Shown: positions 25,365-34,633 of the stretch, piece by piece
Numbering within the stretch: position 1 is the first letter of the stretch
Layout: each line of letters begins with the position of its first letter
Assembly (NCBI GenBank): GCA_015063245.1
Contig: SUSV01000005.1
Coordinates: 1-64,000 of the forward strand
Length of the DNA: 64,000 nt
Reading direction: 5' to 3'
DNA from: Thermoplasmata archaeon
GTDB lineage: Archaea > Thermoplasmatota > Thermoplasmata > Methanomassiliicoccales > Methanomethylophilaceae
Notes under the pieces: generated by a model
Database searches by the model: none
Seen by the model: the letters and a program-made list of their open reading frames with translations, nothing else
What the model was told of the DNA's origin: nothing
Program-made: the position numbers and the translations under genes

Positions 25365-25931
25365 ATGGTAGATTCCATCTGTCCGGGGTGCGGTGCGCCG
25401 CTGACCCTGATGAACGGTGCGGGATATGTCACATGCAAATTCTGCGGCATGTCCGTCAGGGCGGATGAGAATCCATCCGTCGATCCCGGCGCGGCGAAGG
25501 ATTTCTTCTGCTCGGGAGACAGCAGCGAGGCCTTCAGGCTTCTGTCCGAACAGGCGGAGAAGAATCCCAATGATCCTGCCATCTGGCTCATGAAGGGCAA
25601 CTGCGCTCCGAGGGCATCGGAGAGGGATGCCGCATATGCGAATGCGGATAGGATCCTCAGGTCACACCCATCCGACTCGGTCCTGCTGGAGGTGAGATGG
25701 ACGTCCATGGTGTTCAACTGGAAGTGCGAGCTCACCATCGACGACCTGACCTTCAGGCTCGGAGGGATGGAGAGGTACCGCGCTTTGGTGCCGAAGGGCG
25801 ACCATACTTTCGTCTTCAGATGCCCGAGCGCCAATCTCGAGACGAAGAAGGAGATAACCGTCAAAGGTGATAGGACTGTATCTCTCGAGGCCAAGAAAGG
25901 GCTCCTATCAAAGAGCCTGTCCATCGATTGA
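25365..25931 (+). CDS. zinc-ribbon protein of unknown function
   Basis: The 188-residue protein starts with a zinc ribbon (CPGCGAPL then CKFCG). A helical, TPR-like stretch follows (SEAFRLLSEQAEKNPNDPAIWLMKGN) and then a beta-rich C-terminal domain (about 115-188). Such proteins often pair with PH-like or SPFH proteins; here the PH-like gene is divergent and shares the promoter region. ATG 25365 lies about 27 nt after a TATA-like ACTATTTGTA. Confidence 0.6.
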   Translation: MVDSICPGCGAPLTLMNGAGYVTCKFCGMSVRADENPSVDPGAAKDFFCSGDSSEAFRLLSEQAEKNPNDPAIWLMKGNCAPRASERDAAYANADRILRSHPSDSVLLEVRWTSMVFNWKCELTIDDLTFRLGGMERYRALVPKGDHTFVFRCPSANLETKKEITVKGDRTVSLEAKKGLLSKSLSID

Positions 25932-25960
25932 CATAATGATTCTCAGAAGAACGGGATGAG

Positions 25961-26033
25961 TGGGCCTGCCCGGATTTGAACCGGAGTCAATGGCTCCCGA
26001 AGCCACAAGGATACCAAGCTACCCCACAGGCCC
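25961..26033 (-). tRNA. tRNA-Pro (CGG)
   Basis: The minus strand gives acceptor GGGCCTG/CAGGCCC with discriminator A, anticodon stem GTGGC/GCCAT with loop TTCGGGA (anticodon CGG), and T-arm CCGG TTCAAAT CCGG. No intron; CCA is not encoded. Confidence 0.92.
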
Positions 26034-26065
26034 ACGATGTCCGATAAAAGAACGTCCGATATAAA

Positions 26066-26296
26066 TTATGGGGATGAGCCGAGACCTATCGTCTCCTCGG
26101 CTATCTTGATGCATGCGATGAGATCGTCCGCTGTGTTCCTCATGGTACCCGCGTTATCCGCCTCGATGCTGAAGATGAGCCTGTTCCCCTCTATCCTCGA
26201 TTCGACATAGCCCTCGTTGTCGGGGCTCAGGGACCTCAGGACGGTCTCGGCCGTCTTGGTGTCGGGGTATTCGAATCTCAGTTCCAATGAGAGCAT
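26066..26296 (-). CDS. pcc1: KEOPS complex subunit Pcc1
   Basis: The 76-residue protein matches Pcc1, the small dimerising subunit of the KEOPS complex that makes the t6A modification at position 37 of ANN-decoding tRNAs. The pattern LSLELRFEYPDTKTAETVLRS followed by RLIFSIEADNAGTMRNTAD is typical, and the length is normal. A TATA box (CTTTTATATC on the minus strand, near 26321) lies 25 nt before ATG, implying a leaderless message. It is next to tRNA-Pro; other KEOPS genes are not in the window. Confidence 0.85.
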   Translation of the reverse strand: MLSLELRFEYPDTKTAETVLRSLSPDNEGYVESRIEGNRLIFSIEADNAGTMRNTADDLIACIKIAEETIGLGSSP

Positions 26297-26330
26297 CGGA
26301 TGCTGATTGGGTAGATGATATAAAAGTGAT

Positions 26331-26350
26331 GCCGGGGGAGGTCCCCCGGC
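26331..26350 (-). terminator. terminator of the MgtA-type ATPase gene
   Basis: GCCGGGGG-loop-CCCCCGGC is a perfect 8-bp stem about 11 nt after the ATPase stop, followed on the minus strand by a short T-run that also forms part of the pcc1 TATA box. Confidence 0.65.
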
Positions 26351-26361
26351 GTGAAATCGTT

Positions 26362-29193
26362 TCAGCAGGCGAAGTATCCGCGCGTCTTCAGCATCCGCTT
26401 CTTCACCAGATGGCTACCGAAGAAGTAGACGCATGCGATGATCGGCATCCATATCATGGCGATGGGTGCGATCTGCTCGATGAACACCTCTCTGTAGTAT
26501 TCCGCGGGGAACACGGAGATCATCTCCCAGAGCCCGTCGGAGAACGGCAGGAGGGTTCCGATGATAAGAGCGGCTATCGCGGAGATGACCAGCGCCTTGC
26601 ATGACCAGGACTGGAAGAAGGGCAGCTTGTTGGTACGCACGATGTGGATGGCCCATACCTGCATCCAATACTGCTCTATGACCCATATTGCCTGGAACCA
26701 TGCCTCCGCATTCGTTCCCTCGAGGTTCTCCCTAGCGAGGATGACGTCCGCGATGCTTCCGTAGCTGTCGCCGAATCCCATGTTCACCCCGTCTGCATCG
26801 CAGATGAGGCTCGCGTCCAATGAGGTGAAAACGACGAAGATCATGAACGCCCATGTGAGGATATCCGTTATCGGGCACATCGGTCCGTAATGGAACATGA
26901 CCTGCTTCAGGTTGATGGCATCCCATCTCCGCGGTTCCTTGACGAACTCGTCCTCGACCCTGTCCCACGGGATGATGAGGCAGGCGAAGTCGTTGATCAG
27001 GTTGAAGATCAGGATCATCATCGCTCCCATGGGGCTGAAGTTGAACAGCAGCGTGGCCATGATGAGCGAGAACATGTAACCGAAGTTGATGGATCCGATC
27101 ATCTTCACGTACTTGATGGAGTTGACGTAGACCTTCCTTCCCTCGATGGCACCGTTCTTGAGGATGCCCAGGTCCTTCTCGAGGAGGATCATGCTGGCGG
27201 TCTCCTTGGCGATGTCGGTTCCGGTGTCCACGGAGATGCTGACGTCGGCGTTCTTCATGGCGAGGACATCGTTGATACCGTCACCCATCAGTCCGACGCA
27301 GTGGTCGTTGGCACGGAGTGCGACGACTATACGGGATTTGTTCTCAGGAGTGAGTCTTACGAACACATCGTTGGTCTCCACGACATTCCTGAGCTCCTCG
27401 TCGGAGAGCTCGTCGATCTGGGGTCCGGTGATGATGCGGGACCCCCCTTCCATGACGGACAGCTCCTCGATGGAGGAGATGTCCTTCTCCATGACGTCGC
27501 ATTTGATCCCTATCTGGTCGCAGACGTAGCGCGTTACGTACTCGTTGTCTCCGGTGAGGACTTTCACTCTGATACCGTAATCCGCAAGGTCCTTGATGGC
27601 CCCTTTTGCTGTCTTCTTGACAGGGTCTGTGAAAACGACGAATCCCGCGAAGGTCTGCTCGTATTCATCCTCGGGCGAGAAGTCGGTCTGCCCGGCAGGG
27701 AAGTACTTGTGCGTGACTCCGAGGACACGCATCCCCTTGTTGCTGTACCATTCGACGAGTCCGAGGATCTTGCTGACCGTGGAATCGTCAAGGTCCTGGA
27801 TGTCCCCGTTCTCATCCAGATATCTGGTGGATATGGAGAGGATCTCGGGAACGGCACCCTTGGTGATCATCAGGTTGACCTCCTCGCCCTTCCTGACGAC
27901 GACCGTGGCTCTCCTGCGGACGAAGTCGAACGGGACGTCGCCTACCCACTGGTAATCGTCCAGCTCCTCCATCAGGTACTCGTTCTCGGCATGCTCCTGG
28001 ATGGCCCAGTCGATCTGGTTCGTGGCGGATGTGAGCTTGGTGCTGTTCAGGCACACGAGCCTCTCAACGAGCGTGCTCGGAGTGCCGTAGATGTCGTTGT
28101 TGGCCTCTACCGAGATCCTGTTCTCGGTCAGCGTTCCGGTCTTATCGGAGCACAGGACGTCCATCGCACCGAAGTTCTGGATGGCGTTGACGTCCTTCAC
28201 GATGACCTTCTTCTTCGACATCTCTATGGATCCCTTCGCAAGGTTCGTGGACACGATGGTGGCAAGCATCTCCGGCATGAGCCCGATGGCGAGGGTGAGC
28301 GCGAACGTCACAGCGGCCATGATGTGGGTGACATCCATGTCTCCGTTGAAGTATGCCTTCGCGAGCATGATGAGGAAGACAGGAGGCACTGTGAAGAACA
28401 TGAGCTTGAGCAGGACCATGACGATGGCCCTGCTTCCCTTGTCGTACATCGTCTTGGCGGAGCTGACAGAGAGCTTCTCTGCCATGTTCCCGATGACGGT
28501 GTCGTCACCGACGGTGATGACTACCGCCTCAGCGGAACCTTCCATGACGGATGTCCCCATGAAGGCCATGTTGTTGCACTCGAGGATGCTTCCCGTGGGC
28601 TGGAGAGGCTCGGAATACTTGGTAACGGCTTCGGATTCCCCGGTAAGCGATGACTGGTCCACCTTCAGGTGGTTGGATTTGATGATCCTGACATCGGCGG
28701 GGATGATGTCCCCGGTGTCGAGGATGAGGATGTCCCCGGCGACAAGGTCTATGGAGTCGACCTCGGTCTCGACGTTCTCACGCCGGACAGTGATGATGGT
28801 CGTGACCATGTTGACCAGCTTGGCAGCGGCCTTGCTGCTGCGGGTCTCCTGGATGAACGTCATGGTACCGCTGACCAGGATCAGGGTGGTCAGGATGAAG
28901 AAGTATGTATAATCGGGATCCTCCCCCACCTCGTAACCGAGACCGGGGACCATCCAGATGATATCGATGATCGCAAGTGTAATGATGAATACGTTTGCGA
29001 AGGCGTGATAGAGTCTCCTGAGCATCACATGGGTGTTGTGATCGGAGACTATGTTCTCACCGTACTTGATACGGGATGTGGTCAGTTCCTCGTTGTAGTG
29101 ACCCTCGATCCTGCTGTCGTACTGCTGCATCACGGTCTCTGCATCCGTGGATGCGGCCGCCTTCATTCTTTGTTCCGGAGTAAGCGAATCCAT
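26362..29193 (-). CDS. mgtA: P-type ATPase, MgtA/MgtB (P3B) type Mg2+ importer
   Basis: The 943-residue membrane ATPase has TGES (LTGESEAVTK), the phosphorylated Asp in CSDKTGTLTEN, KGA (ITKGAVPE), TGDN and GDGIND motifs. The C-terminal FNLINDFACLIIPWD segment with several further helices is typical of P-IIIB Mg2+ ATPases. It probably imports Mg2+ or Ni2+ with the gradient. ATG 29193 (MDSLTPEQRM) is chosen because the upstream extension is Arg-rich and unlike the family. It is monocistronic between two divergent or convergent neighbours and has a strong terminator. Confidence 0.92.
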   Translation of the reverse strand: MDSLTPEQRMKAAASTDAETVMQQYDSRIEGHYNEELTTSRIKYGENIVSDHNTHVMLRRLYHAFANVFIITLAIIDIIWMVPGLGYEVGEDPDYTYFFILTTLILVSGTMTFIQETRSSKAAAKLVNMVTTIITVRRENVETEVDSIDLVAGDILILDTGDIIPADVRIIKSNHLKVDQSSLTGESEAVTKYSEPLQPTGSILECNNMAFMGTSVMEGSAEAVVITVGDDTVIGNMAEKLSVSSAKTMYDKGSRAIVMVLLKLMFFTVPPVFLIMLAKAYFNGDMDVTHIMAAVTFALTLAIGLMPEMLATIVSTNLAKGSIEMSKKKVIVKDVNAIQNFGAMDVLCSDKTGTLTENRISVEANNDIYGTPSTLVERLVCLNSTKLTSATNQIDWAIQEHAENEYLMEELDDYQWVGDVPFDFVRRRATVVVRKGEEVNLMITKGAVPEILSISTRYLDENGDIQDLDDSTVSKILGLVEWYSNKGMRVLGVTHKYFPAGQTDFSPEDEYEQTFAGFVVFTDPVKKTAKGAIKDLADYGIRVKVLTGDNEYVTRYVCDQIGIKCDVMEKDISSIEELSVMEGGSRIITGPQIDELSDEELRNVVETNDVFVRLTPENKSRIVVALRANDHCVGLMGDGINDVLAMKNADVSISVDTGTDIAKETASMILLEKDLGILKNGAIEGRKVYVNSIKYVKMIGSINFGYMFSLIMATLLFNFSPMGAMMILIFNLINDFACLIIPWDRVEDEFVKEPRRWDAINLKQVMFHYGPMCPITDILTWAFMIFVVFTSLDASLICDADGVNMGFGDSYGSIADVILARENLEGTNAEAWFQAIWVIEQYWMQVWAIHIVRTNKLPFFQSWSCKALVISAIAALIIGTLLPFSDGLWEMISVFPAEYYREVFIEQIAPIAMIWMPIIACVYFFGSHLVKKRMLKTRGYFAC

Positions 29194-29325
29194 TACCACA
29201 AAAATTGCGTATGACCTTCTGTTCTTAAACGTGTCCCTTTTGGAAAACCGAGGTTTGTGCCTACAGGGACGGGGGTGTCTCTGGCGGGACAAGCAGACTG
29301 CTCTTGGAACATTAGAGCGGGACGA

Positions 29326-31092
29326 TCACTCAGAGAGCCCGTCGGAATCGTGGGCCTGCATCTCGTACATCTCGATGATCTCGCCAACGGTGGTGCATTG
29401 CTCCGGGGCCTTGTCGTCCCTGACCCTTCCGGTGAACCTCGGGAACCTTATCCCAAGTCCCGCATCCTCCTTCAGGACGCCCTTGGCGGCTGTGTGGATG
29501 GGGCTGAGGGTGATCTCGGCAGCAACAACTTCGAGTACTGTGGTCGGATTGAACCACACGTCAGGTATCATCTCGGCATCCACAAGACGCGGTTTGCTCT
29601 CAGATAGTCCTGAGTTGAGCAGCTCAGGCATCGAATCGAGGAACGCATCGTCGAATCCGGTTCCGAGCTTGCAGACGGTCTCGAACCTTCCGGAGTCCTC
29701 GTTGAAAGCGGCCATCAGGAGTGCACCGTACTTGCCTGCTCTTTTTCCCATCCCGTAGAACGCTCCCACGACGGACAGGTCGAAGGAATCGGTGAGCGCC
29801 TGCTGATAGTCCTTCTTGTACTTGATCCAGAGGAATCCTCTGGACCCTGCCCTGTATATGGATTCGGGCGATGTGGACTTGGCCATGATTCCCTCGCATC
29901 TGGCGGCAACGGCATTGGCGAAGAACTCCTCCCCCTCCCCGGGGCTGTTGACGAGCCTCATGGTGGTCATCTGCACCTTGTCGCCTATCTCGAACGTCTT
30001 CTCGAGCTCTGACCTCCTGTCGAGGTAGGGCACGTTGGTCATGTCCTCCCCGTCGCGGTAGAGGATGTCGAACATGAATATGCGGACGCTGACCTCCTTG
30101 ACAGCCTCGTCCATGCCGTGCTTCTTCCTGCGGTGGGTGACGGCCTGGAACGGGAGCATGTAGCCGGTCTCCGGATCGACAGCCACGCATTCGCCCTCGA
30201 TGATGACCTCCTCGTGCCTGCATCTCTCGCGCAGGGCCTCGGCTATGTCGGGGAAGTTATGGGTGAGGTCCTCCAGCCTCCTCGAGTACAGCTTGACCGA
30301 CTCCTTTCCGATGTGCGCCTGCACCCTGATACCGTCGTACTTGTACTCGATGGCGCATTTCCCGCCCATCTTGGCGACGACCTCGGAAACCGAGGGCAGA
30401 CGTTCTGCCAGCATGACCTTGATGGGGTTCCCGATCTGGACCTTGATCTGATTGATGGCATCCATTCCGCCGTTGGCGATGGTCTCGGCGACGAAACCGA
30501 TGTCGCATGTGATGTTGAACGCCCTCTCTATTGCAGGTCTGTCCTCCTTGGTGGCGAATGCCTCGGCGAGAGCGTCGAGTATCGTCATATCCCCCGCTCC
30601 GACCCTCATCCGCCCGGTGACGATTCTGCATAGATAGCGGGCCTCGACGGGGCCTGAATCGTGGAGCATGTTGGCCAGGAGCTTCATCTTCTTGTCCTGC
30701 GAATCCTTGCCCTCGGCATCCTGGATGGCTGTCAGGCCTTTGTATACCCTGTCCACCGTGAGCTCCTCGGCGAAGAGCGTCATCTGCTTCTTCTTGGAGA
30801 TGAGCTTCTCCGCCACCTCTCCGGGGTCGCCGGTCTTGATCCACAGCTCCTCGGCCTTGGATTCGGGTGTTCCGGACGTGAACGATATCGCCTTGAGGAC
30901 GAGCCTGTCTGCCATGCCCAGCTCCTTCGCTACGAAATCGGGATGCAGCTTCCCTTGGGACAGGTAGATTATGTTCCTGAGCTCCTTCCTGTCGACACGC
31001 TTGATGAATTCCGCTAGGATGGTGGTCATCTCGAGACGGCTGCCCGTGGCCTCCAGTCTGTCGAACGTGTCTGCGAGCTCGGAATACAACAT
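29326..31092 (-). CDS. lig: ATP-dependent DNA ligase
   Basis: The 588-residue enzyme seals nicks in replication and repair. An N-terminal DNA-binding domain (about 1-210) precedes the adenylation domain with catalytic lysine K251 in EYKYDGIR. Later motifs include IIEGECVAVD, EGIMAKS and GFLWIKYKKDY, followed by the OB domain (to about 560). Length matches archaeal LigB-type ligases. ATG 31092 (MLYSELAD) is preferred over ATG 31104 since a TATA-like ATAATTATTATC is centred 24 nt upstream and the family starts with this helix. Confidence 0.95.
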   Translation of the reverse strand: MLYSELADTFDRLEATGSRLEMTTILAEFIKRVDRKELRNIIYLSQGKLHPDFVAKELGMADRLVLKAISFTSGTPESKAEELWIKTGDPGEVAEKLISKKKQMTLFAEELTVDRVYKGLTAIQDAEGKDSQDKKMKLLANMLHDSGPVEARYLCRIVTGRMRVGAGDMTILDALAEAFATKEDRPAIERAFNITCDIGFVAETIANGGMDAINQIKVQIGNPIKVMLAERLPSVSEVVAKMGGKCAIEYKYDGIRVQAHIGKESVKLYSRRLEDLTHNFPDIAEALRERCRHEEVIIEGECVAVDPETGYMLPFQAVTHRRKKHGMDEAVKEVSVRIFMFDILYRDGEDMTNVPYLDRRSELEKTFEIGDKVQMTTMRLVNSPGEGEEFFANAVAARCEGIMAKSTSPESIYRAGSRGFLWIKYKKDYQQALTDSFDLSVVGAFYGMGKRAGKYGALLMAAFNEDSGRFETVCKLGTGFDDAFLDSMPELLNSGLSESKPRLVDAEMIPDVWFNPTTVLEVVAAEITLSPIHTAAKGVLKEDAGLGIRFPRFTGRVRDDKAPEQCTTVGEIIEMYEMQAHDSDGLSE

Positions 31093-31128
31093 GGGATTCC
31101 CCATCGCCTATGCTGATAATAATTATTT

Positions 31129-32679
31129 TCAGAACCCGTCGAGGCTTCTCTGAGAGCTGTCGGGGAAGAAGCCATGGCCCCTGCTCAATTCCTGGTTGAG
31201 CCTCTCGATGTTGGCGCGCATGTTCTCCTCCTTGCGCTTGCTGGTGCTCTCGGCGGCCTCGTCCATGGTGTCCTTGGCTATCAGCACATAGACATCCCCG
31301 TCGTTCTTCCTTCCGGTACGGCCTCTCCTTTGGATGGTGCGTATCTCTGACGGGATGGGCTCGTAGAAGATGACCGCGTTGGTGCTCGAGATATCCAATC
31401 CCTCCTCGCCTACGGATGTCGACACGATCACATTGACCTCTCCGCTGCGGAGCTTCTCCAGGAGCTCTATCTGCTGCTTCTGCTTCAGGCCCTTACCGGA
31501 CTGTCCGATGAGCATCCCCACGCGGGCGTTCTCCACCGCCGATAGCTTGTTGGCGATCATCTCGCAGGTATCCCTGTACTGTGTGAACACCATCACCTTG
31601 GAATCAGGCTCGTCGTAGAGCGTCTTGCTGACGATGGACATGACCTTGGAGACCTTCGGATGCTCGACCTTGGTGGAATCCACGATCTTCCTCATATCGA
31701 GGTATTCCTTCCTTCCGGTGACATCCTTGGCGCTCCTCCCGCCCTTATCCTGGTCGGCCTCGGCCTCCAGCTTAGCGAGATAGATCTTCAGCGGGGTGAT
31801 CCCCTGTGTCTCCGCCAGCATGATTGCATGGTACAGCTTCATGCTCATGGAGGTCAGTGCCAGGCCCCTGTAGACGTATGCGGTCTTCTCCCCTCCGTTG
31901 AGCCTCATCTGCAACGTCCTTTGGATATCGAGGAAGTGTTTCCTGGAGGGGGGCCTTCCGGGGACCGTGAGCTTCAGGGAGACCATCTCCTGCACGTATT
32001 TGCCGAGTTCCTTCTTCAGGAGATCGACGATCTTGAGGAGTTCCTCGGGGAGATTGACGGTGAGATGGATGATGTATGTGTCGTGCACATAGGGGGCGAC
32101 ATCCCTGTCGTCCTCCGTCCTCGCATCGATCCTCCTGAGGTCGAGGTTCAGGCAGACCTCCTTGATCCTGTTCATGTTCGCTCCCGGGGAAGCGGTCATG
32201 CCGATGGAGCGCATGCCCTTGTGGCAGTACTCGGCGACACGGACGTAAGCGTAATCGCCGACACCCCTGTGCGCCTCGTCGTAGATTATGAGCGAGAACC
32301 CGTCGAGATTGTATCTTCCAGATTCCAGGTCGTTGCATATGGTCTGAGGCGTCCCGATGATGACATCGTTCCCTGCGATGAGCTCCGCCCTCTTCTTCTG
32401 GTCGACCTCTCCGCTCACTACGCACACGCTGTGCCCGACCATCAGCTCCTCGAAGGTCCCCTTGTGCTGGTCCAGCAGGGGTTTCGTAGGGGCCAGGATC
32501 ATGACCTTTCCCTTGGAGACGTACTCCGCTGCGACGTACAGCGCTACTATCGTCTTTCCCAGTCCGGTGGGCAGAATGAGGAGCGAGTTCGACGTGAGAC
32601 AACCCTTGACCATGCTGGTCTGGTAACTGCGCTCCTCCACCGTGTCCGGCTTGATGCAGGGGTGGACGATATACTTCAT
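31129..32679 (-). CDS. Hef-like superfamily 2 helicase without nuclease domain
   Basis: The 516-residue protein matches the helicase half of archaeal Hef/FANCM, which remodels stalled forks. It has PTGLGKT (Walker A), IIYDEAHRG (DEAH box), GMTASPG (motif III), the insertion domain (about 190-330), and STSVGEEGLD plus QRRGRTGR (motifs V and VI). The XPF-type nuclease and HhH domains of full-length Hef are missing; the protein ends in a normal stop after a polar tail, so a separate nuclease may exist elsewhere. ATG 32679 follows a TATA-like ACTTATTGC by about 28 nt. Confidence 0.88.
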   Translation of the reverse strand: MKYIVHPCIKPDTVEERSYQTSMVKGCLTSNSLLILPTGLGKTIVALYVAAEYVSKGKVMILAPTKPLLDQHKGTFEELMVGHSVCVVSGEVDQKKRAELIAGNDVIIGTPQTICNDLESGRYNLDGFSLIIYDEAHRGVGDYAYVRVAEYCHKGMRSIGMTASPGANMNRIKEVCLNLDLRRIDARTEDDRDVAPYVHDTYIIHLTVNLPEELLKIVDLLKKELGKYVQEMVSLKLTVPGRPPSRKHFLDIQRTLQMRLNGGEKTAYVYRGLALTSMSMKLYHAIMLAETQGITPLKIYLAKLEAEADQDKGGRSAKDVTGRKEYLDMRKIVDSTKVEHPKVSKVMSIVSKTLYDEPDSKVMVFTQYRDTCEMIANKLSAVENARVGMLIGQSGKGLKQKQQIELLEKLRSGEVNVIVSTSVGEEGLDISSTNAVIFYEPIPSEIRTIQRRGRTGRKNDGDVYVLIAKDTMDEAAESTSKRKEENMRANIERLNQELSRGHGFFPDSSQRSLDGF

Positions 32680-32767
32680 TGATAACTGCAAAGGATAATC
32701 GCAATAAGTATGTTAGGATGGGGGTTTCGATAAGGAAAAAGGATGGGCCCGAAGGCCCTTGACATGT

Positions 32768-33094
32768 TTAGTGGCATCCGCCGCCGCAGGAGGCGCAGCC
32801 GTTGAAGTTGGGGTTCTTAATGGTAAGTCCCGTTCCGAAGTTGGGATCGTCGATGAATTCGATGACGCACTCGTCGAGCTCCTTCTTGGTCTCCTCGTCG
32901 TAGTACATCTTGAATCCCTTTGCGGTATCATCGATGATGTCTCCGTCGGCCTCCTTCTCCTGGAATGACATTCCGAACTGAGGTCCGGAGCATGCGAAGC
33001 CTGCGACGTAGATCTTGATTCCGTATCCGGTCTTCTGGTTCTTATCGAGCAGATCGGTGATGAACTTCTCTGCATCCGCTGTGATTGTTACCAT
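32768..33094 (-). CDS. IscA/HesB-like A-type iron-sulfur protein
   Basis: The 108-residue protein has the HesB/IscA fold: TADAEKFITDLL at the start, GYGIKIYVAGFACSGPQFG with the first Cys, and a C-terminal NGCASCGGGC cysteine cluster. A-type carriers pass Fe-S clusters to target proteins. The tail has four cysteines rather than the two of classical CGC, which would allow an extra metal site. A TATA-like TTATAATAC lies near 33127. Confidence 0.85.
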   Translation of the reverse strand: MVTITADAEKFITDLLDKNQKTGYGIKIYVAGFACSGPQFGMSFQEKEADGDIIDDTAKGFKMYYDEETKKELDECVIEFIDDPNFGTGLTIKNPNFNGCASCGGGCH

Positions 33095-33150
33095 TGGTAT
33101 CAGCTTCCTTTAACAAGGTCGTTTTTATAATACTTGTGTACGGTACTTCG

Positions 33151-33534
33151 TCAGTACTCGATGTTAAATTCGTCCGCATATGCTCTAAGAGCATATGATT
33201 GCGATCTAGTCATGGACATGTACGAGCCGATCATGATGCTCTCAAGGATCTCATCCCTTGATGCCCCAGCCTCCCTGGCATGCTTGATCTGTACCTTGAG
33301 GCAGTGCTCCCCTCCGACGGCTGCCGCCGCCGACACAGCGAGGAGGAACCTGTCCTTCCTGGGGACTGCCCCGTCCTCCCTGTCGAGGATGCATTTGCTG
33401 AAGTCCGCCGAGGGGACGAACATGTCCGGACGGACGCTCAGGACCTTGTTCGATACCGGGATGAAACCGTATTTCTCTTCGGTGGCCTTGAGGATCTTAT
33501 CTGTGATCGCACGTAGTTCGGGATCTTCCTGCAT
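33151..33534 (-). CDS. carboxymuconolactone decarboxylase / AhpD-like family protein
   Basis: The 127-residue all-helical protein belongs to the CMD/AhpD family (KDRFLLAVSAAAAVGGEHCLKVQIKHAREAGAS is its core, in two pieces). AhpD enzymes use a CxxC pair; here only the Cys of GEHCLKV remains, where the family has C-x-x-C-I-x-x-H, so disulfide chemistry is doubtful. Role unknown, perhaps redox or aromatic metabolism. A 13-bp palindrome upstream is shared with the divergent gene at 33658. Confidence 0.8.
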   Translation of the reverse strand: MQEDPELRAITDKILKATEEKYGFIPVSNKVLSVRPDMFVPSADFSKCILDREDGAVPRKDRFLLAVSAAAAVGGEHCLKVQIKHAREAGASRDEILESIMIGSYMSMTRSQSYALRAYADEFNIEY

Positions 33535-33577
33535 GAGCGAAAGAGGTTGTTCTCTGCCTAAAAACGTTAGGATGGGA

Positions 33578-33590
33578 GTGCAACTTGCAC
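33578..33590. promoter_or_regulatory. 13-bp palindrome between divergent genes
   Basis: GTGCAA-C-TTGCAC is a perfect interrupted palindrome midway between the AhpD-like gene (minus) and the gene at 33658 (plus). It is probably an operator affecting one or both. Confidence 0.45.
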
Positions 33591-33657
33591 GTAAATATCA
33601 TCTTTAAATTACGGGGGTGGAACGTATGATATTTGCGCATCGTCGCAGGGAATAGAA

Positions 33658-34368
33658 ATGGAAAGAGAAACCGATGTTGGAAGGATATTCGCGGAGGCGG
33701 GAGAGAGGTTCGGATACCGCCATGTCGACGCGACATTCGTGAAATGCAGCGAGCTGAAGATCAAATGGACCCGTCAGAACAGGACCGTGGAATTCTGGGT
33801 CACAGATTATCTGAAGGATGCCCCGGAAGAGGTGCTGTCTTCTCTTGCGAACACGATATTCAGCAGGCTTCACGAAGATGCCGATACGCCATACGACGAT
33901 TCGGTCATAGCGTATCTGGAGTCGGAGGACTTCATCAGGGAGAACCAGCCCGTGTACGTGTCCAGGCTCGGATGCGCATCGGCTTCCCCCGTGGGCATGT
34001 ACAAGGATCTCAGGAGGTCGGTGAAGAGCCTGGTATCTGAGGAGCTGATCGAGGGGATCCCGGACAATCTGTACTACGGGTGGCTTCCTGTAGGGTTGGG
34101 GGACTGCGCCGGGCATGCGAGCGGTCTGATGAGGAGCATCGTCATAAACACAAGGCTCGACCGTGCCGAGGTCGACGACGAGATCCTGGATTTCTGCATG
34201 TACATGCAGATCGTGAAGATGCAGCAGGGCTCCCTGCTGGAGGGTCCGAGGCGGATGAACTCCGAGTATCTGAAGAGGGTGGAGGAGTATCCCGGGAGCG
34301 AAAGGCTGCTGTCGGAGATAGGAAAACTGGGCCTGAGCCCTTGGAAGGCATTGTCCCCCGAGTGCTAA
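33658..34368 (+). CDS. unknown protein with SprT/M48-like layout, no HExxH
   Basis: The 236-residue protein has no signal peptide or membrane helix. Its last third (SIVINTRLDRAEVDDEILDFCMYMQIVKMQQG, read in pieces) resembles the strand-helix layout of SprT-like metallopeptidases. However, the zinc-binding HExxH helix is replaced by ILDFCMYMQIVKM, so peptidase activity is unlikely. I do not recognise a named family. It is divergent from the AhpD-like gene. Confidence 0.5.
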   Translation: MERETDVGRIFAEAGERFGYRHVDATFVKCSELKIKWTRQNRTVEFWVTDYLKDAPEEVLSSLANTIFSRLHEDADTPYDDSVIAYLESEDFIRENQPVYVSRLGCASASPVGMYKDLRRSVKSLVSEELIEGIPDNLYYGWLPVGLGDCAGHASGLMRSIVINTRLDRAEVDDEILDFCMYMQIVKMQQGSLLEGPRRMNSEYLKRVEEYPGSERLLSEIGKLGLSPWKALSPEC

Positions 34369-34384
34369 CACACTCTTTCATGGT

Positions 34385-34575
34385 TACGACGATGACGCCG
34401 ATCTCGGAGCACTGACTTACACCGGGGGTATGTGTCGGACCCCACGTTGACCCCCGGTCATCGCTGTGACGACGCGTCACGAACTCCCACGGGAGCCCAA
34501 CAAAGTTGGGATGAGGCCGCTGTACGCCGTCCCATGCACATGGCGGTCACTGTTCGCGCCCCTTCGCTGGTACGG
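34385..34575 (-). ncRNA. candidate structured RNA, identity unknown
   Basis: No good protein frame exists between the stops at 34368 and 34634. On the minus strand a strong TATA box (TTTATATAC, near 34594-34602) would start a transcript near 34571. The next 190 nt contain a row of hairpins: CCCAAC/GTTGGG, CTCCC/GGGAG, GTGACG/CGTCAC and a long stem ACCGGGGGT/ACCCCCGGT near 34421-34460. It is not a tRNA or 5S rRNA, and I could not find the RNase P or SRP RNA core motifs. It could be an sRNA or a divergent member of a known class. Confidence 0.45.
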
Positions 34576-34633
34576 CAGGATGGTATCTTCGCAATTAGTA
34601 TATAAAGAGGGACAGAGCCTCGCGGCTCTGAGA

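Noticed and set aside
26890-28653. 587-codon frame opposite the Mg ATPase gene
   Set aside because: Mirror of the conserved ATPase; rich in D, H and V as expected of antisense GC-rich sequence.
34385-34575. RNase P RNA or SRP RNA in the 34.5-kb gap
   Set aside because: The conserved core motifs of both RNAs are not visible; left as unclassified structured RNA.
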